The position numbers and the translations under genes are program-made. Source: JAYZDF01 sp036337945 (GTDB lineage: Bacteria; Myxococcota; Kuafuiibacteriia; Kuafuiibacteriales; Kuafuiibacteriaceae). From it: a stretch of DNA of 15,098 nucleotides. The stretch covers positions 1 through 15,098 of the forward strand of contig JAYZDF010000125.1 in the NCBI GenBank assembly GCA_036337945.1, written 5' to 3'. Shown here piece by piece: positions 1 through 6,705 of this stretch. Position 1 is the first letter of the stretch; every line of letters begins with the position of its first letter. A model generated the notes under the pieces. That model made no database searches. It saw nothing but the letters and a program-made list of their open reading frames with translations, and was not told the DNA's origin.

Positions 1-1010
1 GCGTCAATTCGAATCGACTGGAAAAAAATCTTTCCGCCCAGTTCCTCAAGTCGAGCCGCTTGGGTCTCAAGTGACTTCGCAATTTGTCGATGAGAATCAG
101 ACATATCAGTCCAAAATACGGGATAAATTTCAGAAACAAACCGTATATCGCTCAAGCATGCAGAAACGACTCTCTGTCGTAATTTGGGTTCGTCAGGCAT
201 CTGTTTTTCACATTCTGACACGCGTTCTAAGCGTGCAATGGTCGCACTCAACAGCTCTTGATAACCTTGCGATGCGCAGACTTCTTTGCCCTTTTGGCTC
301 CATTCGATATTCAAAAGATGGACATCAGATTGGATACTCAATTCTTTCGAGATTTCAAATTTTTCATCTTCTTCGTTTGCACTCTCTTTCGATACAAACG
401 AATCGCTGACACGACTAGAAATCGTTTGAGAGAGCAACTCCAACGCTTCTTTTCGATTCTTTCCGCAGGCCGTAAATTTTTTTCGTGCCTTGGGCAAGGG
501 CTTACTTTGTTCTGAAGTTCCAGATTCACTGACATACTGAGGAGCGCTTTCGGTTTCGCTCGTGAACGTACGTCGAAGAAGTTTCTTTGTTTGGACCACC
601 AGTTTTTCGAATTTGCAGGAACTCGATAGTTGTTTTCGGTCACCGACTCGAAGTCCTTTTTTATTACGCTCCTCAACAGAGACCACACACCGCGATCCCA
701 AACCGAAAATGCCTTTTCGTACTAACTCGAGTTCGATGAGAAACCAGGTATTCTCCGGAGAGGCTCCCAGACGACGACTAAAGCAGTCCGACGACAAACA
801 ACTCTCCATCGCTTTCGAGCGATTGAGAACCTTCTGACCATACTGGAGCGCTAAGGTTTTCACGACTGTTCGTTCAAGTCGTGAAATATCGACAGCATGA
901 GTTTTGTCGCCGACATCTCGAACCACGACCACTACCGAAGAGGCTTGAGCAGCGGTGATACTCAGTTTGAAAGAGAGAACAAACACACCAAGGGCAGTCC
1001 AAAGCTTCAC
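1..1010 (-). CDS. Exported protein of unknown function, C-terminus outside window
   Basis: An uninterrupted reading frame of 336 codons runs from a GTG at 1010-1008 to the left edge, so the 3' end is missing. GGAG lies five bases upstream of the GTG, a good ribosome binding site. The ATG at 1019 in the same leader leads to a stop after four codons and is not the start. The first 23 residues form a classical signal peptide (start MKLWTALGVF, end TAAQA, then SS). Residues 26-125 contain a Cys pair (C71, C76) followed by RRLGA. That layout recalls the N-terminal domains of myxobacterial TolB/FlgO-like periplasmic proteins, but I cannot assign a family. A Ser/Glu-rich linker and a mainly helical, charged second half follow. 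It is divergent from the transporter at 1349. I am confident it is a gene, not of its function. Confidence 0.82.
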   Translation of the reverse strand, partial: MKLWTALGVFVLSFKLSITAAQASSVVVVVRDVGDKTHAVDISRLERTVVKTLALQYGQKVLNRSKAMESCLSSDCFSRRLGASPENTWFLIELELVRKGIFGLGSRCVVSVEERNKKGLRVGDRKQLSSSCKFEKLVVQTKKLLRRTFTSETESAPQYVSESGTSEQSKPLPKARKKFTACGKNRKEALELLSQTISSRVSDSFVSKESANEEDEKFEISKELSIQSDVHLLNIEWSQKGKEVCASQGYQELLSATIARLERVSECEKQMPDEPKLRQRVVSACLSDIRFVSEIYPVFWTDMSDSHRQIAKSLETQAARLEELGGKIFFQSIRID

Positions 1011-1348
1011 TCTTTCTCCATAGACGAAGAGGAGGCAGCGACTCAACCGATACGAACAGGAATTGCTCTTGTTAGTCATACCGGACTAATTCAAAGGCCG
1101 TCGAGATGCACAGCCCGGACAACTCATTATCAGTCTTTGCACCTTCAAACAGATTACTCAAAACGAAATGACCACTATTTGGAGTTTTCGATTGCACGGT
1201 CTTTACGAGAAAACCTGAGCGGCAAACATCTAAAGCTCCGTAATTGATGGTTATTTTCGATCTTCCAGCCTGTTTATCGTGCAAAAGCCCAGGCATCTGA
1301 GGCAGGATTTTTGTTGATCTCGACCTACATTTTACCGATGAGGCTGCC
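1011..1348. other. Divergent intergenic region
   Basis: This 338-base spacer separates the minus-strand exported protein from the plus-strand transporter, so it should hold two divergent promoters. I see no convincing pair of -35 and -10 boxes, no strong dyad and no RNA gene. A 94-codon minus-strand frame (1072-1356) fills part of it but lacks any protein-like feature and runs into the transporter start, so I do not call it. Confidence 0.5.
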
Positions 1349-2746
1349 GTGACCACTGCAGCACCTACCCATTCGCAAGCGTTTCGAACCCGACGATTCC
1401 TAAACTGGTTTCCTCTCGGGCTCGCCTACGCTTTTCTCTATATGGGACGATACAATCTTACAGTCTTCAAGCGAGTCGTCCCCGATGACGTGATGACCAA
1501 GCAAGAATTCGGTGCCATTTTCGCCGCAGGTGCGATCGTTTACGGCTTTGGCTTCTTGGTGACGGGGCCTTTAGTAGATAGATTTGGCGGCCGCAGAGGG
1601 ATGCTTATCGGAACAGCCGGTGCCATCTTCATGAATGCAGGAATCGGCGTTGCACTTCTTGGTACGCAACAATGGGGATGGGAACTCGCCTTGCTTCCTG
1701 TAGTGACCGCTTTGTTTTGCGGGAACATGTTCTTCCAATCTTTCGGAGCGATATCCATTGTCACAGTGAAGGCGCCTTGGTTCCACGTAAGAGAGAGAGG
1801 GACGTTCTCGACTATTTTTAGTTGCATGATCTCCTTAGGTATTCTGTTCGCCTTCGATTGGGGCGGTGCGATTGCTGATGCTACAGCTCCCAAAATTGGC
1901 GAACTCACAATTATGGCCAAGTTCTTTCACGCAATTCTTCCCCTTGGCGATGGTGGCATAGATCAGCGTTACTTCATGTTCTTTACACCGGCTTTCATGC
2001 TCACTCTCATGTGGATTGCGATGTTCTTCTTACTACGAGACAACCCCAGCGAAGCAGGCTTTGATGACTTTGATACCGGCGAAGAAGCTCTGTCGGACGA
2101 TGGAGAGCGACTTCCGCTTGGGACACTCATCAAGAAAATTTTTAGTCATCCGATTATTATCATCATCATTGGAATCGAGTTCTGTAGTGGAATCATGCGC
2201 AACGGCGTAATGCACTGGTACCGGATGTACGCGAAAGCCGTGGGATCGACGGACAATATCGTTTATGAACACTGGGGACTCGTCCTATGTGTTGCAGGTA
2301 TCGTTGGTGGCATCCTTTGCGGGTGGTGCTCAGATAAGTTCTTTCAATCGAGACGCGCGCCAATGGCCGCTGTACTGTACGGTACGATGCTGATCTTCAC
2401 GGTTGTCATGTATTTCACCGTGTCCGGTGGGCCTTGGTTACCCATTTCTGCAGTGATTATGTCCATGGCTGTGATTGGTGTGCACGGAATTTTGTCGGGA
2501 ACCGCCACGGTTGACTTTGGTGGCTCAAAGAATGGCGGGACCGTAGTGGGAATCGTAGACGGCTTTGTATACCTCGGCGCCGCTATCCAATCTGTTTCTA
2601 TTGGTGCCTTAGCACCCGTTGGAGAGGCAGCGAAGAACGCAGACAACTGGTCAAACTGGCCACTCTTCCTCATGCCTTGGGCTTTCGTCGGTTGCCTGCT
2701 CGCCGCGAAAATCTGGAATGCCGCTCCTAAAAAGAAAGGCGGCTGA
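1349..2746 (+). CDS. MFS transporter, organophosphate:phosphate antiporter (GlpT/UhpT-like) family
   Basis: This 465-residue polytopic inner-membrane protein has the length and pattern of the OPA family, which exchanges sugar or glycerol phosphates for inorganic phosphate. The N-terminus reads RFLNWFPLGLAYAFLYMGRYN; R34 in it matches the family's first substrate-binding arginine (R45 of E. coli GlpT). The motif-A loop after TM2 is GPLVDRFGGRRG (73-84). R284, in GIMRNGVMHW, matches the second phosphate-binding arginine (R269 of GlpT). The late helix pair with VDFGGSKNGGTVVG (388-401) is also OPA-like. The histidine region of TM5 is not conserved with GlpT, so the substrate is open. Translation starts at GTG, with GAGG five bases upstream. 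The last codons overlap a hairpin (2736-2766). Family call is firm; substrate unknown. Confidence 0.85.
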   Translation: MTTAAPTHSQAFRTRRFLNWFPLGLAYAFLYMGRYNLTVFKRVVPDDVMTKQEFGAIFAAGAIVYGFGFLVTGPLVDRFGGRRGMLIGTAGAIFMNAGIGVALLGTQQWGWELALLPVVTALFCGNMFFQSFGAISIVTVKAPWFHVRERGTFSTIFSCMISLGILFAFDWGGAIADATAPKIGELTIMAKFFHAILPLGDGGIDQRYFMFFTPAFMLTLMWIAMFFLLRDNPSEAGFDDFDTGEEALSDDGERLPLGTLIKKIFSHPIIIIIIGIEFCSGIMRNGVMHWYRMYAKAVGSTDNIVYEHWGLVLCVAGIVGGILCGWCSDKFFQSRRAPMAAVLYGTMLIFTVVMYFTVSGGPWLPISAVIMSMAVIGVHGILSGTATVDFGGSKNGGTVVGIVDGFVYLGAAIQSVSIGALAPVGEAAKNADNWSNWPLFLMPWAFVGCLLAAKIWNAAPKKKGG

Positions 2747-2766
2747 GGCATACCTCACACCGCCTT
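2728..2766 (-). terminator. Rho-independent terminator of the lipoprotein gene
   Basis: AAGGCGG (2736-2742) pairs perfectly with CCGCCTT (2760-2766), and inside it TGAGG (2744-2748) pairs with CCTCA (2753-2757) around a CATA loop. Read on the minus strand, the stem is followed by TTTCTTTTTA (2737-2728), a U-rich tail. It lies about 55 bases beyond the stop of the minus-strand lipoprotein, so it most likely ends that transcript. The plus strand has no U-tract after the stem. The structure sits across the stop codon of the transporter, so the two convergent transcripts overlap here. Confidence 0.75.
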
Positions 2767-2806
2767 CAAGTTCGAAGTAGCATAACGCTACATTCAAACA
2801 AACTTG
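2767..2806 (+). other. Secondary stem-loop downstream of the transporter
   Basis: GTAGC (2777-2781) pairs with GCTAC (2787-2791) around ATAAC, and an outer CAAGTT (2767-2772) can pair with AACTTG (2801-2806). No U-tract follows, so this is at most a weak plus-strand terminator or a 3' stabilising structure for the transporter mRNA. Confidence 0.3.
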
Positions 2807-2819
2807 CTCAAATCTTCTC

Positions 2820-3383
2820 TCAGCTTTCTGGACCGAAGTTTAGTCCCGGACATTTTTCTTCAAGCGTTAGGCAAGCAGCACCTGGTGTTGGTGTCGATGT
2901 CGCAGTCATGCTCGTATCGTTAAGAAGTTCCGAGCAACTCTTTGATGCGAACTCTCCAATCGTTTCTTCGTACTCTTCGTATCCTTCATTGATACAGTCC
3001 TCAATTTCGGCGATCGTTGCATCACACATCGTCAAGTCAGTCATCTTACATGAGGCGATAGCATCACCACCAGCCATTGCTGTCGCTGCAGTACACTCCA
3101 TAACCGACGCTTCACAAATCGCTTCACCGTCGGCCATCGGATCGAATGCAGACGCGAACGCACCTGCAAGCGTTCCAGCAAACTTACAAGTTGCTTCTCT
3201 ATTGTCTTCGGCAAACTGTGCTTCAAAGTCGACGAGCGATTCACAGAATGTCGTGAAGTCGCCATCAGATAGTTCGCTTGCGACCTGGTCGCCGGACACG
3301 CCGCTTGAGAAAGAGCTTGAGCAACCAGCAGCCAGGGTCAGACCTAAAAGTAAGCTGGGTGTAATTGTAGTTAGTCTTTTCAT
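2820..3383 (-). CDS. Cys-rich lipoprotein, unknown function
   Basis: This is a 187-residue protein with a clear lipoprotein signal: MKRL, a hydrophobic stretch and the lipobox LAAG-C21, followed by a Ser-rich tether. The mature part is acidic and small-residue-rich, with ten cysteines besides the lipidated one (in FCES, TCKF, ICEA, ECTA, SCKM, MCDA, DCIN, SCSE, ACLT and KCPG). That is an even number compatible with five disulfides in the periplasm or at the cell surface. I do not recognise a named domain. Such small Cys-patterned lipoproteins are common in Myxococcota, but that is general knowledge and gives no function. It lies 75 bases downstream of the PhoD-like gene on the same strand and may share its transcript; a U-tailed hairpin follows it. 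Confidence 0.8.
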   Translation of the reverse strand: MKRLTTITPSLLLGLTLAAGCSSSFSSGVSGDQVASELSDGDFTTFCESLVDFEAQFAEDNREATCKFAGTLAGAFASAFDPMADGEAICEASVMECTAATAMAGGDAIASCKMTDLTMCDATIAEIEDCINEGYEEYEETIGEFASKSCSELLNDTSMTATSTPTPGAACLTLEEKCPGLNFGPES

Positions 3384-3458
3384 GCTTCAGGTCTAGCAGA
3401 ACTTAGCAACTGTCGCCAAAAGGCGGACGGGCTGTGATGGCACTCACTCAACCGCGGC

Positions 3459-4526
3459 TTAGAGAGCACTGAGGTCAACTGTTTTGAGCAGTCCGGACTC
3501 TCCCTTCTCCCCCAAGAGTTCGAAACGAACCTCTTGTTGTCGCCAATCTATCGTAATCATTCCGATATTAGGCTTAAAGAATGCCTCCCCTACTCGCGAT
3601 TTACTGGGTTCTAGAATCGTGCCGACCTGGTTGATTCCGCTGGACGTTAGGTCATAAATTTTTCTTTTCGATGGTCCTCGAAACATGGAAAGTTCGCCGT
3701 GGTGAACATCACCGCTAATAAAAATTACCGGATTTTCGGTTTGCTGTTCGATGAGGTCGGCCATTTTCGCTCTCTGATCTGGCGCGTTCGCCCAAGCTTC
3801 GAAGCCATGATAATCTCCACTAAATTGAATCGAGCTCGCAATAATGTGCACGTCCGCTGGCTTAGCAAGAGTCACTTCTAACCATTTCCATTGTTCCTTA
3901 CCTAGAATATTGTTTCCGTCTGCAGGCTTGTAACGATGTTTATACTTAGCGTCCTGACCACGCTTCGTCCATGCCCCACGAAATGTTCGCGTATCGAGAA
4001 CAATGAGCTGCACAATCTTGCCCCCAGACTTAACTACTTTCGAATAGTAAATACCTTCTCGCGTACGACGAACGTCATCTGCCGATACCTCCCAGAAATC
4101 CAGAAACACTTCCTTAGCTTTTTCTTTCAGCGGATATTCACGACCCGCATCATTGGCTCCATAGTCGTGATCGTCCCAGGTCTGAAGAAGCGGTATCGAT
4201 TTGCGCAACATTTGGAATTCTTCTTTTGACGCCAGCTTCTCATAGGCTGCGGTCATGACCGAAATATCATCGTTCGTATCACCATAAATATTGTCACCGA
4301 GATAGATGAAAGCATGGGGATTTTGGCGGACCACTTCACGCAAGATAGGTTGCGGCTTATCTTGGTGGGCACACGAGCCAAAAGCAAGTCGAAAGCTCGC
4401 GCTGCCCTGTACTCTTACTTCCCCGCTAGTACCCTCCAATGCAGGAGTCGCGGCTACACACGACACACAAAAGCTCAACAATAAGGCAACTCGCGTTTTC
4501 ACACTCAAGATATCGCTTATAGCCAC
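3459..4526 (-). CDS. PhoD-like metallophosphatase (alkaline phosphatase D family)
   Basis: The 355-residue frame carries the full PhoD motif set: FGSC (49-52), YLGDNIYGD (75-83), WDDHDYGAND (117-126), LDTR (177-180), SSIQF (231-235), SGDVHHGE (271-278) and SSGIN (295-299). These residues bind the metal centre in an exported phosphomonoesterase/phosphodiesterase. An N-terminal signal sequence (TRVALLLSFCVSCVAA) fits export. It is shorter than Bacillus PhoD and lacks that enzyme's large N-terminal domain. The start is uncertain. The outermost candidate is GTG at 4526, with GAGGA directly abutting it, too close for a normal ribosome binding site. GTG at 4502 would give MKTRVALLL, a cleaner signal peptide, but with no visible SD. 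An in-frame stop precedes 4526. The lipoprotein follows on the same strand. A phosphatase fits with the OPA transporter nearby, although they are on opposite strands. Confidence 0.88.
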   Translation of the reverse strand: MAISDILSVKTRVALLLSFCVSCVAATPALEGTSGEVRVQGSASFRLAFGSCAHQDKPQPILREVVRQNPHAFIYLGDNIYGDTNDDISVMTAAYEKLASKEEFQMLRKSIPLLQTWDDHDYGANDAGREYPLKEKAKEVFLDFWEVSADDVRRTREGIYYSKVVKSGGKIVQLIVLDTRTFRGAWTKRGQDAKYKHRYKPADGNNILGKEQWKWLEVTLAKPADVHIIASSIQFSGDYHGFEAWANAPDQRAKMADLIEQQTENPVIFISGDVHHGELSMFRGPSKRKIYDLTSSGINQVGTILEPSKSRVGEAFFKPNIGMITIDWRQQEVRFELLGEKGESGLLKTVDLSAL

Positions 4527-4673
4527 TCCTCAAATCAAGGTTGCCACTTTATATGCATTGGTTTCGGCATCGACGTCTGAGCACGCCACGGAAAGAACAA
4601 GTGTAAATCAGGTTTCTGCCTAGCTATCTCCTTATTTGTGTTTCTTTAAGTCCGTATAAGGAAGCGCTTGCAG

Positions 4674-5180
4674 ATGAATACCCTAGTATCAGCTTTTCCA
4701 GACGGTCAGCCGCCGGGTCTTGTTTCCGCAGATTTCCATCACAAATTTCAGGTCAAGGCGGCCAAACACGAAGTTTGGGCTTGGCTCAACGACCCTAGAA
4801 CATTTATCGACAAGCAGCCGCCCCCCTATCGGGTGGAGTTCATCCCTGAAAAATTCGACGTGGGGGTATTCAATAACCACCACGGACCTTTTTTGAACCT
4901 CCCAGCCGTCATCACGGCTATGGAAGGAAACGATTATCGAGAGATGCGCTACTTGTACGGCAGCTTCGTATTGGGCCTGCGTCTGATCCGGCCGACTGCG
5001 ATCAAGTTTTGGCTTGTCCATACACATGAAGGTGGAACAGAACTACAGCTCGCTCTCGAAAGCCTCGTTCACCCATGGATACGGACTCCCTGGCTGTTCG
5101 CTCAGAAGATATTTTGGAAATCATTTGGTGCGACGATAGAACGCGGCATTCAACAAAGAAGTAAGGAACGCAGCGCATGA
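4674..5180 (+). CDS. SRPBCC (START-like) superfamily protein
   Basis: This 168-residue cytoplasmic protein begins at ATG 4674. A TTG at 4668, in frame and five bases after AAGGA, is an equally possible start and adds two residues. After a short leader, HKFQVKAAKHEVWAWLNDPRTF has the form of the first strand and helix of the SRPBCC/START-like lipid- or hydrophobe-binding fold. Later segments (LPAVITAMEGND, GGTELQLALESLVHPW) fit the curved sheet, and a C-terminal helix runs FWKSFGATIERGIQQRSKE. No signal peptide or TM segment is seen. The stop overlaps the start of the next gene by four bases (ATGA), so the two are translationally coupled and probably act together. The ligand is unknown. I assign the fold by pattern only. 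Confidence 0.72.
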   Translation: MNTLVSAFPDGQPPGLVSADFHHKFQVKAAKHEVWAWLNDPRTFIDKQPPPYRVEFIPEKFDVGVFNNHHGPFLNLPAVITAMEGNDYREMRYLYGSFVLGLRLIRPTAIKFWLVHTHEGGTELQLALESLVHPWIRTPWLFAQKIFWKSFGATIERGIQQRSKERSA

Positions 5181-5737
5181 CCGAAAACGAGCTAGAGGCG
5201 TTGCGCAGAGATATATTCGCCCACCTCCGAATGGCAGCGAGGCGGAGAAAGCATCCCTGGCGAACACCGACCTTATCTACGGTCGACGCGGAAGGCTTCC
5301 CAAAAGCAAGGGTCGTCGTACTAAGACAAGCAACGATGGATCACATCGAACTTCACACGGATGTTCGCTCGGATAAATACAATGAGCTACAAAAACACCC
5401 TAATGTAGCATGGACTTTTTGGGACCGAAGTCGTCAAACGCAGGTTCGTATTCGCGGACGAGTGACACTTCATCATAAAGACGAAGTAGCGTCGGAAATA
5501 TGGAAAAATTTATCCGATGGGGCCAAGCGAGCGTATCGAGTTACGCCTTCGCCAGGAACTCCAATTGCTACGCGAACTGATTACACACTCACTGAGGATG
5601 CTGAAGAATACTTTGCTGTGATTCGATGTCAGTATACCGAAATTGATTGGCTACATCTGGATCGCAAAGGGCACGAGCGAGCGCTCTTCAGGCGGATGCC
5701 AGATGAAGAGTGGGTGAGCCATTTTATTGTGCCCTGA
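5177..5737 (+). CDS. Pyridoxamine 5'-phosphate oxidase-like FMN-binding protein
   Basis: The 186-residue protein has the split-barrel flavin-binding layout of PNPOx-related proteins: PTLSTVDAEGFPKARVVVLR (31-50), where RVVVLR resembles the FMN phosphate-binding strand, then HTDVRSDK (60-67), then VAWTFWDRSRQTQVRIRGR (77-95), and a C-terminal WLHLDRKGHERALFRR (158-173). The size and the early RRRKHPWRTPTL segment resemble the Alr4036-type subgroup rather than true PdxH. The role could be flavin-dependent oxidation or reduction of a small molecule. AAGGAA eight bases before ATG is a good ribosome binding site, and the start overlaps the upstream SRPBCC gene by four bases. Family call is firm; the substrate is not known. 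Confidence 0.85.
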   Translation: MTENELEALRRDIFAHLRMAARRRKHPWRTPTLSTVDAEGFPKARVVVLRQATMDHIELHTDVRSDKYNELQKHPNVAWTFWDRSRQTQVRIRGRVTLHHKDEVASEIWKNLSDGAKRAYRVTPSPGTPIATRTDYTLTEDAEEYFAVIRCQYTEIDWLHLDRKGHERALFRRMPDEEWVSHFIVP

Positions 5738-5750
5738 GGCATCTTGTGTG

Positions 5751-5763
5751 GAACGCAACGTTC
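5751..5763. other. Small hairpin between convergent genes
   Basis: GAACG (5751-5755) and CGTTC (5759-5763) form a perfect 5-bp stem with a 3-base loop. It fills the end of the 24-base gap between the two convergent stop codons and touches the minus-strand stop. Without a U-tract on either side it is only a weak terminator candidate. Confidence 0.25.
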
Positions 5764-6625
5764 AGCGACATAAGTCCGAGAAGGAATTTTCGTACTTCTC
5801 TTTCGCGTTGACGAGCGCCAAGTTCACGAAGATATTTCCCATTCCACCCATCCGCTTTAGCTTCTCAGGGTTTGCTTCAAATCGCGCCCTGCAGGTTTGA
5901 AGTAGACCTGGGTCCACGCTTTCCTTCATAGATGATTTGTTGCTCGAACGATCGAGAAGTCCGAAGATAAGGCGCCCTCTCCCAGTCGTGCCCACTTTAC
6001 CCTGGTGTGCCCGTAGTCCGTTTATTGTAACGTTGTCTTTACAGGCATATGCCGTCACTTCACGAGGCAATTGGGCGCAGTTCGGACCACGACAGCCTCG
6101 GCAAGGGTCCTCAATCGTCAACGCATAATATTCTCGAGACTGGCGTGTAGGGTCCCTCGGAAGAACAATATTCACCTTTTCTGCACGTGCATATTTCATG
6201 AGGTCGCAAGCGCACGGCCAACAGCAACGATGATAGCGGCCAATTACGCACTTCCCTTTCTCGTCTTTCACTTTGACAACTTCGAAGGTTTGCTCACTTC
6301 CGGGATTCACGATCGAGCCACTGACGCCGCAATAAAATCGATTATACCGCGCGAAAAGGTCATGACTCGTCGCTAGTTCCTCGAATATGTATTTGAAGAA
6401 CTGAGGACCGCCGACGTTACGACCACCGTTAGGAAAAATCTTTCTCCAATGATTATCAACAAGGTCATCAAATAGCTGTTGGTCGCTCCATGTGTCTACC
6501 TCTCGGTTGGTTCGATTAGGTTCTTGTCCAAAGGAGAGGGAACTAACCCCGAGTAGAAAAAAAGAAAGCGATGATATGATAGAAATATTACCGATTTTCA
6601 CGATCAGGATGTGAATCCATTGCAT
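5762..6625 (-). CDS. Secreted Cys-rich protein with CCWPCxCD motif, unknown function
   Basis: The 287-residue frame begins at ATG 6625. GTG 6601 (MKIGNISIISS) is an alternative that leaves a more typical signal peptide; neither has a clear SD. Hydrophobic residues ISIISSLSFFLLGVSSLSFG, then QEP, give a likely signal peptide. The mature protein has twelve cysteines, arranged as C99 (YCGVSGS), C126, the tight cluster CCWPCACD (134-141), EDPCRGCRGPNC (172-183), C195, C245 and C286. This could be a disulfide-rich fold or a metal site outside the cytoplasm. The spacing C-x2-C-x4-C at 175-183 resembles a metal or disulfide knuckle, which is inference only. I do not recognise the family. It lies 80 bases downstream of the large surface protein on the same strand and may be cotranscribed with it. 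Confidence 0.78.
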   Translation of the reverse strand: MQWIHILIVKIGNISIISSLSFFLLGVSSLSFGQEPNRTNREVDTWSDQQLFDDLVDNHWRKIFPNGGRNVGGPQFFKYIFEELATSHDLFARYNRFYCGVSGSIVNPGSEQTFEVVKVKDEKGKCVIGRYHRCCWPCACDLMKYARAEKVNIVLPRDPTRQSREYYALTIEDPCRGCRGPNCAQLPREVTAYACKDNVTINGLRAHQGKVGTTGRGRLIFGLLDRSSNKSSMKESVDPGLLQTCRARFEANPEKLKRMGGMGNIFVNLALVNAKEKYENSFSDLCR

Positions 6626-6705
6626 TACGGCAGCAAGACATTTTCGCGGGAATAAATCGTTCGATTCGTACTCAAGTATCGTTTATGCCGATAGAGATTT
6701 TCCGA

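Noticed and set aside
338..688. 116-codon minus-strand frame starting MWSLLRSV
   Set aside because: Out of frame with the longer 1010-1 gene, which has a signal peptide and SD; very basic composition typical of a shadow frame.
1072..1356. 94-codon minus-strand frame in the divergent spacer
   Set aside because: No protein-like features, no ribosome binding site, and it overlaps the supported GTG start and SD of the transporter.
3406..3426. Hairpin CGCC/GGCG between the phosphatase and lipoprotein genes as a terminator
   Set aside because: Short stem with a bulge and no U-tract after it on the minus strand; not enough to split the pair into separate transcripts.
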